Below, piece after piece: positions 37,676 through 47,131 of a DNA stretch of 64,000 nt. The position numbers were made by a program, and so were the translations under genes. The notes beneath the pieces are model-generated. The model saw only the letters and a program-made list of their open reading frames with translations. It was not told where the DNA came from and made no database searches. How positions within the stretch are numbered: the first letter of the stretch is position 1; each line of letters starts with the position of its first letter. Origin of the DNA: Halorhabdus amylolytica (GTDB lineage Archaea; Halobacteriota; Halobacteria; Halobacteriales; Haloarculaceae); contig NZ_SPQG01000012.1 in NCBI RefSeq assembly GCF_004944975.1, positions 42,299 through 106,298 of the forward strand, given 5' to 3'.

Positions 37676-38370
37676 GTTCTCCAGAACACTTCTCTGTAGC
37701 ATTGTCCCGGTCAAGTATAAAGCCTTCCTGATGTATCTAAACCGATACTTGTGACCAGCGGGGAACGCGGACCAGCCGACTGTCGAAAACAGAGGGCGAT
37801 AGCGTTCGTCGAGACGTGGGACGGTGCTGGACAGGACCCTGTGTAAATCGCTAGGTGATCCGGATTTCCGATACAGTCGTATAGACGGTTCTTCGGACAT
37901 CGACAGAACATCGGGAAACTGATCACTATTGTCGTGTGCAGGCGACCTGATGGGATCGGCTTCTAGTGATCGCTGGTTTGAGCCCTTTTCGTACAATCGT
38001 CAAGTATCAGCGGTGTCACGGTAGCGTTTGACACGTCAACCGCCCTGTCCTGTCTGTGAAGTATGACGATTTAGCACTGTCTGTGGAAGGAAGCGTACGT
38101 TTCACAGTGACATTCCAAGATTGACTAGCGTTTGGGGCACAAGAGAATCTTCCGAACTATTGCTTGGACTGAATACTACGTCATATTTGTGGATTTCATC
38201 TTTTTCTCATCCATTACTATTACCGCATTGTGGTGTTATCAATTAATTGTGTATTATATTTTAGTAACCTTCGCAACCGATATACTGGCCCAGGACGGGC
38301 GAAAGTCGATGAGTTGCGGTCGGAATAGCTGTCATCCAACTCGATGATGCCCATATTCGCCCCACGCTGT

Positions 38371-38389
38371 CGTTGATCCAGAATCAACG
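38371..38389. promoter_or_regulatory. Perfect 7-bp inverted repeat
   Basis: CGTTGAT and ATCAACG flank CCAGA. No gene begins close to it, so it may be an orphan operator or part of a mobile-element remnant. Confidence 0.3.
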
Positions 38390-38734
38390 GATTATCGCAT
38401 TTCTGGCTGTTTAATGATATTTACCTATCAAAAGAGGTCTACAAAAGTTCTACAGGATATGGGCGGTAACAGAATCGTACTTCTCGAATACATTTAGTAG
38501 TGGTCACTGCCACCTTGAGACTCGAAGTGTTGCTCTTTCGCCGATGGAACACCGCATTACCAAACTGTACTGCAACGTCCGAGGTTTCAGGGAGTGCGCA
38601 GTAGCAATCTGCCCGCCACAGAAACAACCAAATCTCGTATATATGGGTACATATCTAAATTTTCAAACTATTATATGTATTCGAAACTTATCGCTTCGAA
38701 CTAACTCCTGGATTTTCCAACACTATCGGATTCG

Positions 38735-39312
38735 CTATATTTGACGCGATTCAGGTAACTCGTACACTTCTGGAGACAGACACGGGTTGCTCACGCTGAT
38801 CGATTTGCAACGGTTGACTTTCCCTTGCGTCACGCGATGGGGACGACTCTCTGACCAGTATTCAAACAACTGTACTTCTGTTATTTTTTGATCGGTCCAC
38901 AATAGTGACTTTCCGAGTCCTTTTCGACCCACTGGTTGTTTCGATAGTGTCATTGAAATATCGGACCTCGAAGTGGAGATAGTATACCGGTCGTTCCATG
39001 CCTGGACAAAGTGGGAGTCGTTCTTCGGGCAGGTCGGACGGCTTTTGACTTCCTGTCACCGTGGCTTTCCAACATTGTTTATTGTTTGCTATCGCAGCCA
39101 CTTGTGTTTAACCAGGGTAAACGCCCCCGAATATCCGGCTCGAATGACCTGCTAACTTCCGGTCTCGCGTATTCGAGTAGTATACCATGGAAAATTGTGC
39201 CCGTCGTTGTCCGTTCGAGTATCTTTCCGCGATAATTATTCCAATTTTTCATTAGGTATCCGCTGCCGTGGACTGGTGCATTTAGGAACTCTGGCCACCT
39301 TTGTTTATTCAC
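38735..39312 (-). pseudogene. Possible decayed coding remnant (three broken frames)
   Basis: Three overlapping minus-strand frames (39312-39079, 39101-38862, 38953-38735) succeed one another. They contain fairly protein-like stretches such as MERPVYYLHFEVRYFND and YLMKNWNNYRGKIL. Together they could be one frameshifted gene. I recognise no domain, and the base composition is low in GC compared with the flanks. Confidence 0.25.
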
Positions 39313-39466
39313 AGTAAACGCGTGGCTCCGGTGGGAAGCCCCGTTGCGGAAAATTGAGAGACAATTCCGCTACGTGAAAACCAGAATGCCACGGTCTGTA
39401 ACAGAAGATGGCCACGGGGAATTTATTCTGATCGGATTGTCCTCGATGGAGTGATCGTCTTGATCG

Positions 39467-41383
39467 TCACGCTCCGTTGAGCCAGACGCGCATCGCGCCG
39501 GGGCCGCGGTTGTTCCAGGCGTAGTACGGGACGGCGGAGATCGTCACCGGTTCGTCGTCTGTCTCCGCGGTCGGCCGGTAGAGTTTCCCGTCCCACCCGT
39601 CCATCGACGGCGCCGTCGCTTCCCCTTCGAGTGTCACGACGCCTTCCAAGAGGTCTTCTCGAAGGGTCGCATCGAAAGCGTCGTCCGGAGCGACCGTATA
39701 CTGGTACAGCGGTCGGTCGTTGTCGATTTCCTCTAAGCAGTAGACGAGTGGCCCGCGCTGCAGCGCCACCCGTCCGAAGTCGTCCTCGACCGCTGGATGG
39801 GCTTCCAGTACTTCCACGGACTGCTCGAATTCGGCTGTGATCCGGTCGTTATCCCACTTGCGTTCGATCGTGACGTATCCCGCGTCCGCGTCGACGTCGA
39901 TCGGCTCGCCGTTCACTTCGACCGTGGCATCCGTACACCACTCGGGGACTCGCAGTCGTACGGCGAAGGGGCTTGGCTCCGCGGCGTCGACGTCGACTTC
40001 GACGGTCCCCTCCCAGGGCATTTCGGTCGTCTGTGTTACGGTCACATCGGTCTCGCCGATCGTTGGCGTCGCCGTCCCGCCGACGTACTGGTTGATCGAG
40101 AGTCCGTCCTCGTCGACCGTATAGAGATACCGTTCCAGGGAGGCCAGCAGCCGTGCGACGTTGGGCGGACAGCAGGCACACTCGAACCAGCCCTCGCGGC
40201 TCTTGTTTCCGTCGGTCTCTAAGACGTTGTCGTAAAAGAACTGTTGGCCGTCCAGGGAGACGCCAACGAGCATCGCGTTGTACAGTTGGCGTTCGATCAG
40301 GTCGATGTACTTTGCCTCACCTGTCTCCTCGAACATGCGCTGGCTCCAGAAGATACTCCCGATCGCCGCGCAGGTTTCGGCATACGAGGTGTCGTTTGGC
40401 AGGTCGTAATCTTCCGAGAAGCGCTCGCCGAAGTGTTGAGACCCGATCCCGCCGGTGACGTACATCCGCTTTTGGGTCATGTTCTGCCACAGTCGGTCGA
40501 GGTGATCGAGCAACTCGTCGTCGCCCGTGGCGGCCGCGACGTCCGTCGCCCCCGCGTAGTAGTACACTGCACGGACAGCGTGCCCCTCGATGGTCTCCTG
40601 GTCGCGCAACGGCGCGTGAGCCTGGGCGTACTGTCCGTCGTACTCACCGTCCTCGAAGAACACGTCTCTCGCATCGGTCGCGATGCCGTCCTCGTCAGGA
40701 TCGTAGCCCGCGATCTCCTCGATATTCTCGAACTCCTCGACGAACCGATCCGTGTGGCCCCGCCTGTCGACGAAGTACTGCGCGAGGTCGCGATAGCGGT
40801 CCTCGTCAGTCACTTCTGCGAGCTTCATCAGGGCGAGTTCGATCTCCTGGTGGCCGGGAACGCCGTCGATCTCTTCGCCAAAGATCTCGTCGATGTGGTC
40901 GGCGAAGTCGATCGCCACCTGGAGCAAGGTCTCCTTCCCGGTCGCCCGATAGTGGGCTACGGCTCCCTCGATCAGGTGGCCCGCACAGTACAGCTCGTGC
41001 AGCATATTGAGATTCGTCCAGCGCTTCTCGGGCTCTTCCAGGGCGAAATACGTGTTGAGGTACCCATCGTCTTCCTGGGCGGCGGCGATCAGCTCGATAG
41101 CCTCGTCGACGCGTTCTTCGAGCTCGGGGTCGTCGCGATCGGCGAGGACGTAACTCGCGGCCTCGATCCACTTGTAGGCATCCGAGTCCTGGAACCACAT
41201 ACCGTTGTGGTCGCCTTCCTCACCCGCACTCGCACGGCGGAAATTATCGAGCGTCCCGGCGGCCTCGAGTTGCTGATATTGGTACTCGATGGTCTGCTCG
41301 CGGTTCACCTCGCGGCGCCGCTGCCAGAACCCGTCCTCAATCGTCACCGAGTCGATTGACAACGGCTGTCGCTGTAAAGACAT
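39467..41383 (-). CDS. GH127 beta-L-arabinofuranosidase, paralogue 2
   Basis: The 638-residue cytosolic enzyme contains the GH127 metal and nucleophile set: Glu336 and Cys338 in AETCAAIG, and Cys404-Cys405 in ACCPPN. It also has the HELYCAGHLIEGAVAHY and TGGIGSQHFGERF segments shared with paralogue 1. A TTTATATTT box on the minus strand at about 41405-41413 gives leaderless spacing for the ATG at 41383. It is closer in overall form to typical bacterial GH127 than paralogue 1, which has looser N- and C-termini. It would release beta-linked L-arabinofuranose for the arabinose pathway. Confidence 0.92.
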   Translation of the reverse strand: MSLQRQPLSIDSVTIEDGFWQRRREVNREQTIEYQYQQLEAAGTLDNFRRASAGEEGDHNGMWFQDSDAYKWIEAASYVLADRDDPELEERVDEAIELIAAAQEDDGYLNTYFALEEPEKRWTNLNMLHELYCAGHLIEGAVAHYRATGKETLLQVAIDFADHIDEIFGEEIDGVPGHQEIELALMKLAEVTDEDRYRDLAQYFVDRRGHTDRFVEEFENIEEIAGYDPDEDGIATDARDVFFEDGEYDGQYAQAHAPLRDQETIEGHAVRAVYYYAGATDVAAATGDDELLDHLDRLWQNMTQKRMYVTGGIGSQHFGERFSEDYDLPNDTSYAETCAAIGSIFWSQRMFEETGEAKYIDLIERQLYNAMLVGVSLDGQQFFYDNVLETDGNKSREGWFECACCPPNVARLLASLERYLYTVDEDGLSINQYVGGTATPTIGETDVTVTQTTEMPWEGTVEVDVDAAEPSPFAVRLRVPEWCTDATVEVNGEPIDVDADAGYVTIERKWDNDRITAEFEQSVEVLEAHPAVEDDFGRVALQRGPLVYCLEEIDNDRPLYQYTVAPDDAFDATLREDLLEGVVTLEGEATAPSMDGWDGKLYRPTAETDDEPVTISAVPYYAWNNRGPGAMRVWLNGA

Positions 41384-41594
41384 CGTTCCTATTCCGAAAA
41401 GGGGAAATATAAATGTTTTGATCCAAACGTACTATAGCGCTCAATTTCCGCAACGAATATAATGGGAAATTCTTACACTTGGTTGAAGATTGTGGTGAAC
41501 GTAACTCACGAACGACAGAAGCCGCTGATCCAAAATCGGCCGATCACTCTTTTCGAGGCACGTATCGGTTTGTTCTCCGTTGATGGTCGTATTC

Positions 41595-41955
41595 GGTGTA
41601 GCGAGTGCCACTATGTTGGGGAGTTCTGGAGCCATATTTTCGTCTGTGCCCGGTTCGGCGTGACTGAAACCGTTTGCGAGCGAAGCAGTGAGATATTTTC
41701 GCTCACGAAAGACACGTTCGACGCTGTTTCGATGCCCGTGGCGTTCAATCTGCAAATCGGGGTCCACTCGTTGCAGTGCAGTTTAGAGATGCTGGGTTCC
41801 ATCGACGAGAAACACGGCGCTAACGGGGCCCGAAGCGTCTCGTTCGCCCACCGGAAATCGCTGATTTCTGAAGACGTCTTCGACGTCATGGATCTCGTCA
41901 GTTGGAGATTTATCTCCGCCAATATGGTCGTTGTCATCGAATTCAGCCGATGTAG
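41595..41955. repeat. Diverged long repeat, copy B
   Basis: It matches copy A at 34458-34826 along its length. In this copy the plus strand stays open over 41462-42070, but the composition is unusual (many Ser, Cys and Phe) and no domain is recognised. It lies between the GH127 gene and the exported hydrolase at 42254, as copy A lies between GH43 and an IclR gene. Confidence 0.5.
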
Positions 41956-42219
41956 CGGTTCGTTTGATTTCGATTCGATTTGGTATACTGTCAGTCCTGT
42001 TGGTCGTCGATCCGAATTACGTTTTTGTCGAGCACGAGTTGATTCGAGTCCATTGTCGTTGACTGACTAAAGTTGATCCACGTCCATTGCCGCGGACAGA
42101 CTGAGGCGTTTCCGCACCCGATCGTGCATGGCGTTTTGCGAACGCTGGACTCCGAACGTTTCAAGTTTATATACGGTCCTCAAAAGTGATGATCTCTACG
42201 AGGGTAGCGGTACCGACAT

Positions 42220-42230
42220 TTATATATGCT
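42220..42230 (+). promoter_or_regulatory. TATA box of the exported GH-A hydrolase gene
   Basis: TTTATATATGC lies about 24-34 bp before the ATG at 42254, supporting that start over the upstream in-frame ATG at 42128. Confidence 0.5.
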
Positions 42231-42253
42231 GGAAGAAAAACTCCAAGGTGTTA

Positions 42254-43720
42254 ATGAAAAAGGAGCTGGTAGATGGAGCGGGTGGCATCGATCGCCGAGC
42301 GTTCCTCAGGGGCATCACTGCCGGCGCTGGTGGGTTTACAGTTGCTGGTTGCAGCACGGCCGAATCGAATACGACCAGCGAGTCGGTTACGACAACGGAC
42401 GTGACTCCTGCTAGTGAGCCTGCGGACGTCGTGGTCGATTTCGGCGCGACACGAGAATCCGCCACGCATAACGCGAACGGTTTCCTGTACGGATTGAGCT
42501 ACGATGGACAAGATCCCTCGGACAAGTGGTTGGCGGCCTTACAACCCGGGCTGTTCGTCGGCGGTGGGGCCAGGGTCGAAGGCGGCGCCTGGGCCTTGGA
42601 CGGTGAGACGGGATATGAGAAACGCTGGCGGATGGTCGAACAACAGTACGAACGGATACGTACGCTTCCAGGCGATCCCGAATACGTCATCCGGATCAGC
42701 GACCTCTGGGGCGCCGACGCTGTCAGGGTCGTCGATGAGGATCATCCGTGGCCGGGCGACGGGGGGAACTGGGACCAGTGGGACGCACTGCTCGAGCGGA
42801 TCGTTTCGGACGTCACCGACGCGGGTATGGAGCCGAACGCAATTCAATTCGAGATCTGGAACGAACCGAACTACGAGTTGTTCTGGAAGCGATCACAGGA
42901 GCGGTTCCGCGAGCTATGGCGACGCGGGGTCCGAACCCTCCGTGATCTCTATCCCCGTGCACGGATCGTCGGCCCGAATTATACGCATCTGCTTCCTGAC
43001 CTGCGAAACCGGTTCGAGGAGTGGCTCGAAATGACGATCGACACCGGGACGGTCCCCGACATCGTCAATTGGCACGACCTTCAGGAATGGAACGATCCGG
43101 TCGCGGACGCCACGGTCGTCCGTGAGATACTCGACGAACACGACCTTGATCTTCCCCTCGAAATCAACGAGTATCTCCCGCGATCACAGCTGAACGCTGG
43201 ATACGACGCGTGGGACCTCGTTCGTATCGACAAAGCCGACGTCCAGTACGCGGCACTGGGTGTCTGGACGGAGTGTTGCTCGAACCCTCGACTCGTCGGG
43301 TTGCTCACTCCCACGGACGATGGTCTTCGTCCTTCGGGAAGATGGTGGGTTCACAGGCGGTACGCGTCGATGACTGGAGACCTCGTCGAGACGAGTGGGA
43401 CGAGCCGCGTCGATGCGGTCGCCGGCACGTGTCCGACCGAACCGGAGTCCGTCACGGCGCGCACCCTGCTCGGAACGAACAGCCGACCCGAGACCGTGAC
43501 TGTCGACCTTCGTGGTCTCGGGGCCCGCCTGGCCGCTGAGTCGCGTGCCGAAATCGCTATCGAACGGATTCCGGACGCCCCGGTCGTCGATGAACCGGAG
43601 ATTATACGGCAACGGACGATCACCGCACCGCAGGACATTCAGAGGGTGTCGATCCCGTGGAACGACAGGCTCGATGCGTATGCGATCTCGATTGGCACGG
43701 ATCCGGACGACGATCAGTGA
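42254..43720 (+). CDS. Exported GH-A clan glycoside hydrolase (GH39-like)
   Basis: The 488-residue protein has a Tat motif (DRRAFLRG) and lipobox VAGC (Cys33), then a Ser/Thr linker and a TIM barrel of clan GH-A. The acid/base is Glu204 in EIWNEPN. The probable nucleophile is Glu306 in LEINEYLP at the expected strand 7 position. The WNEPN motif with this spacing is most like GH39 and relatives, but the family is not certain. It would act outside the cell, perhaps on beta-xylosides, arabinopyranosides or glucuronides. It stands before a complete sugar ABC transporter, which suggests release of that transporter's substrate. Confidence 0.72.
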   Translation: MKKELVDGAGGIDRRAFLRGITAGAGGFTVAGCSTAESNTTSESVTTTDVTPASEPADVVVDFGATRESATHNANGFLYGLSYDGQDPSDKWLAALQPGLFVGGGARVEGGAWALDGETGYEKRWRMVEQQYERIRTLPGDPEYVIRISDLWGADAVRVVDEDHPWPGDGGNWDQWDALLERIVSDVTDAGMEPNAIQFEIWNEPNYELFWKRSQERFRELWRRGVRTLRDLYPRARIVGPNYTHLLPDLRNRFEEWLEMTIDTGTVPDIVNWHDLQEWNDPVADATVVREILDEHDLDLPLEINEYLPRSQLNAGYDAWDLVRIDKADVQYAALGVWTECCSNPRLVGLLTPTDDGLRPSGRWWVHRRYASMTGDLVETSGTSRVDAVAGTCPTEPESVTARTLLGTNSRPETVTVDLRGLGARLAAESRAEIAIERIPDAPVVDEPEIIRQRTITAPQDIQRVSIPWNDRLDAYAISIGTDPDDDQ

Positions 43721-43920
43721 GCGAAACCGGGAGTTACAAACGGGACACTGAGTGATCCGGCGGGTGGTCGACCAGTGTCGTGGTTCACAACGGTACAGCG
43801 CGCAAGTACATGGCTTTAGAGATAGATGGTTGATGAGTATATTGGAATGCATTCTCCTCCGTCACGATGCCCCAAATACCAAAAATTATTTACGCTATAA
43901 CTCTAATCACCTAAACTGCA

Positions 43921-45291
43921 ATGCAAGAGATTGAACGGCGCCGATTACTCCAGGGTATCGCAGCGGCGGGAACAATCGGTCTGGCCGGTTGTGGGGGTGG
44001 TGGCGGTAATGGAGACGGTAGCAGCGACGGTAACGGAGGTACCGGCGGTGACGGAGGCGGTACCGGAGACACCCAAACCGCGAACGGAGGGGGATCCGGA
44101 TCCAGCCCCATCCAGATCACCCTTCGAGAGCGTGACGACCCGATGGCGGCCTACGCGCCGGCATTCAACGAGGGCCACGACGACATCGAAGTGAAGGCGA
44201 GTATTCAGCCGCCGGAGGAAAAATACCGCTCGCTCATTTCGGAGATCAACGCGGGCAATGCTCCTGAAGTGGTCGGTCTCGACGTGATTTACCTTCCCCG
44301 GTTCGTCGAGCTCGGGGCGCTGGCGGACCTCGGGCCCCTCTACAACGAAATGGGTCATGACGACTACTTCGATCCGTTGTTCCCTGATTTCACCACGTGG
44401 AACGATACGATCCACGGACTGCCATTCTGGATCGACTGTAGTGTCTACGTTTACAACAAAGCCCACTTCGAGGAGGCCGGGCTCGACCCAGAGAGTCCGC
44501 CAGAGACGTTCCAGGAATTCCTCGACGCGTCCAGAGCGATCAAGGAGAACACGGACTACACGCCTCTGGCGCTCAACTTGGCGGGTTCGGGCTCTCTCGG
44601 GCTGGAACTGTTCTTCTTCATGCCCCACGTCTGGGCCGGTGGCGGGAAACTGTTCAACGAGGAGATGACGGAGTCTCTGATCGATCAACAGCCCGCGATC
44701 GACGCCCTCAAATTCTTCAAGACGATGTACGAGGAAGATCTGAGTACGGACCCGACGTCCAACGACACGTGGACGTTGCCGCCGTTCATAAACCAGAGCA
44801 CGTCGATGGCATTTTCCGCGGGCTACATCTCACACATCGCAGACCAGGCGCCGGAGGTCTGGGAGAACATGGGTACTGCGATGTTCCCCAAACCAGAAGG
44901 GGGTACCCAGTCGAGTTTCCTCGGGGGCAACGCCGTCGTCATTCCCGAACAGATCAAACAACAGAGCCCGGAGAAGTTCGAAGCGGCCAAGGAGTTCATT
45001 CGTTGGTCACAGTCCGAAGACGGCATGCGGACGACAGTCGAAGACATCGGCTACCTGCCCCCGCGACAGAGCGGGCTCGAAACTGACTACGTCGAGGAGC
45101 AGAGTCACCTCTACGACGAGTTCACACGGGCGATGGAACAGGGTCACGCCCCGCCGATGCACCCGAAAATCATCCAGATGCAGGATCCGCTCAACGGCGC
45201 ATTAGCCCGGGCGTTGCTGGGCGAACAGACACCGGAAGAAGCCCTGTCACAGGCGAAGTCGGAGATCGACTCCATCCTGCAGCAGGGTTGA
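43921..45291 (+). CDS. Sugar-binding lipoprotein of a second CUT1 ABC transporter
   Basis: The 456-residue protein starts with a Tat signal (IERRRLLQG) and lipobox LAGC (Cys24), then a Gly-rich linker. Solute-binding features include DVIYLPRFVELGALADL, VYNKAHFEEAGLDPESPP and AFSAGYISHIADQ. It is not a close relative of the protein at 23450, sharing mainly the fold. A TATA-like TTATTTACGC about 30 bp upstream supports the ATG at 43921. It heads the operon of two permeases and an ATPase that follow on the same strand. Confidence 0.9.
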   Translation: MQEIERRRLLQGIAAAGTIGLAGCGGGGGNGDGSSDGNGGTGGDGGGTGDTQTANGGGSGSSPIQITLRERDDPMAAYAPAFNEGHDDIEVKASIQPPEEKYRSLISEINAGNAPEVVGLDVIYLPRFVELGALADLGPLYNEMGHDDYFDPLFPDFTTWNDTIHGLPFWIDCSVYVYNKAHFEEAGLDPESPPETFQEFLDASRAIKENTDYTPLALNLAGSGSLGLELFFFMPHVWAGGGKLFNEEMTESLIDQQPAIDALKFFKTMYEEDLSTDPTSNDTWTLPPFINQSTSMAFSAGYISHIADQAPEVWENMGTAMFPKPEGGTQSSFLGGNAVVIPEQIKQQSPEKFEAAKEFIRWSQSEDGMRTTVEDIGYLPPRQSGLETDYVEEQSHLYDEFTRAMEQGHAPPMHPKIIQMQDPLNGALARALLGEQTPEEALSQAKSEIDSILQQG

Positions 45292-45325
45292 CAATACGTC
45301 GCGGATTCATAATTCAATACACACC

Positions 45326-46249
45326 ATGAGTATAACGGGATTACAAAACAGGATAGTACGTCGACTGCGGTTCGATCGGAGTGAAATAGACTGGAAGCCG
45401 TATCTCTATTTACTCCCCGCGTTCGTGATGATCGCCGTCTTTCTCGCGTATCCGCTCGTGGATACCTTCATCCTGAGCTTTCAGGAAGTCGTGACTCTCG
45501 GCATCCAGGGGGAGAAACGATGGGTCGGGCTAGCGAATTACGAGGCGGTACTGACAGATCCGTTGTTCTGGAGATCAGCCAAGAACACGATCATTTTCAG
45601 TTTCGGGATGCTCGTCATCCCGCTGTTTCTCGGTCTCGGACTGGCAATGGTGATCAACCGCGGCATCAAGGGAAAGTCGTCCCTTCGGGCACTGATCTTC
45701 GTCCCTGTTGTCGTTCCCATCGTCGTCGCTGGCATCGTTTTCAGTTGGATTCTGAGTCCTAACGGACTATTGAATTGGGGACTGACGGCGGTTGGTCTCA
45801 TCGAACGACCGATTCGATTCTTGAACTCGATTGAACTCTCACTTCCGAGTGTGATGTTGATGGTCGTCTGGAAACGAACGGGCTACTACATGGTTATTCT
45901 TCTCGCTGGTTTGCAAGGGTTGCCCAACGACGTCTATGAGGCTGCGAAAATCATGGGGAAATCCAGATGGGCGATGTTCAGGTATATCACGCTCCCGTTA
46001 CTCAAACCGGCGATCCTGATCGTCGTCGTCCTCGGGATCATCGATAGTCTCCGGGCGTTCGCTCACGTCTACGTCATGACTGGCGGTGGTCCCTCCAACG
46101 CCAGTGAAATCCTTTCGACGCACTTCTACAAAGTCGCGTTCAGTTACTTCAACTTCGGAAAGGGTGCCGCGTACGGATTCATCCTGTTCGGCATGGCCCT
46201 CGTCTTATCAGTCATCGCGATCAAGCTATCGGGAGGGTCTGAGATATGA
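45326..46249 (+). CDS. Sugar ABC transporter permease, MalF-like
   Basis: The 307-residue protein has six predicted membrane helices and an EAA loop reading YEAAKIMGKSRWAMFRYITLP. The TGGGPSNASEILSTHFY segment follows near the C-terminus. It is 34 bp after the binding-protein gene and its stop overlaps the next start in ATGA. Confidence 0.9.
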   Translation: MSITGLQNRIVRRLRFDRSEIDWKPYLYLLPAFVMIAVFLAYPLVDTFILSFQEVVTLGIQGEKRWVGLANYEAVLTDPLFWRSAKNTIIFSFGMLVIPLFLGLGLAMVINRGIKGKSSLRALIFVPVVVPIVVAGIVFSWILSPNGLLNWGLTAVGLIERPIRFLNSIELSLPSVMLMVVWKRTGYYMVILLAGLQGLPNDVYEAAKIMGKSRWAMFRYITLPLLKPAILIVVVLGIIDSLRAFAHVYVMTGGGPSNASEILSTHFYKVAFSYFNFGKGAAYGFILFGMALVLSVIAIKLSGGSEI

Positions 46250-47118
46250 GCGTCGCTGATCGTCTCACTGGATTCCTCGACACAGATCAGGGCGGTCTGA
46301 CGTTGGCACAGGTCCTTCGCTATATTGCGGTCCTGATAGCCGTCCTCTTCGTGTTGATTCCGCTCTACTGGATGGTCGCGACGAGTCTGAAAGACGCCGC
46401 ACAGATCGGGGTGTTCCCACCGAACCTCGTTCCGGATCCGGCGACGTTAGAACCGTACTTTGAGGCATGGGATACGGGACCCTGGGGACAGTATTTCATC
46501 AACACTGTCATCGTCAGTAGTGGCGCGACCATAGGGGCACTCGCCATCGCGACCCCGGCAGCCTATGCACTCGCGAGGTTCGACTTCCCGGGTTCGAATC
46601 CTATCTATCTGCTGTTCATGGGGCTGTTGATGATCCCTGCCCAGATCCTCCTCATCCCGCTGTACAACCTTCTCGCGAACCTCGGCTTGGTGGACACGCG
46701 GCTGGGACTGATCCTCGTATACAGTACCTTCTTCCTCGCGTTCTCCGTCTTCTTGTTGCATAGCTTCATGACAAACCTCCCCGAGAGCCTCGAAGAGGCG
46801 GCCAGGATCGGCGGTGTCCCGGAGTGGAAAATCTTCGGCAAGGTAATTCTCCCGCTGGTGAAACCGGGTTTGACCGCGACGGGGATGCTCATCTTCGTCT
46901 TCACGTGGAACGAATTCCTGTTCGCGTTGACGATCCTCCAGTCGGAGGAGTTGTACACTATCAGCGTCGGTTTGCAGTCGTTCCAGGGAATTCACGGCGC
47001 GACGATGTACAACCAGCTCTTTGCGATGAGTACGCTGGCGACTCTCCCAGTCGTCATCTTGTTCGCGTTGTTCTCGGACAAGTTCATCGAAGGAATCGCA
47101 GGGCTCGAAATGCAATGA
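46246..47118 (+). CDS. Sugar ABC transporter permease, MalG-like
   Basis: The 290-residue protein shows six membrane helices, the EAA loop EEAARIGGVPEWKIFGKVILP and the typical FVFTWNEFLFALTIL block. It is translationally coupled to the MalF-like gene by a 4-bp ATGA overlap, and the ATPase gene follows after 13 bp. Confidence 0.9.
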   Translation: MSVADRLTGFLDTDQGGLTLAQVLRYIAVLIAVLFVLIPLYWMVATSLKDAAQIGVFPPNLVPDPATLEPYFEAWDTGPWGQYFINTVIVSSGATIGALAIATPAAYALARFDFPGSNPIYLLFMGLLMIPAQILLIPLYNLLANLGLVDTRLGLILVYSTFFLAFSVFLLHSFMTNLPESLEEAARIGGVPEWKIFGKVILPLVKPGLTATGMLIFVFTWNEFLFALTILQSEELYTISVGLQSFQGIHGATMYNQLFAMSTLATLPVVILFALFSDKFIEGIAGLEMQ

Positions 47119-47131
47119 TCGAGGTGACACA

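Larger units (their letters stand above)
37676..39466. other. AT-rich gene-poor region of about 1.8 kb
   Basis: The sequence is markedly more AT-rich than its neighbours, above all at 38100-38470. No intact gene is supported. The frame at 38132-38347 is a short hydrophobic peptide in an AT-rich stretch and is probably by chance. The minus-strand frames at 38735-39312 have some protein-like composition but are broken. The region separates two GH127 paralogues and may be the scar of an insertion or a deleted gene. Confidence 0.45.

Noticed and set aside
38132..38347. A short hydrophobic frame in the AT-rich gap
   Set aside because: AT-rich DNA yields hydrophobic codons by chance; there is no promoter or family match.
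41462..42070. A 202-residue plus-strand frame across repeat copy B
   Set aside because: No domain, unusual composition, and the matching region of copy A is broken, so I treat it as part of the repeat and not as a gene.
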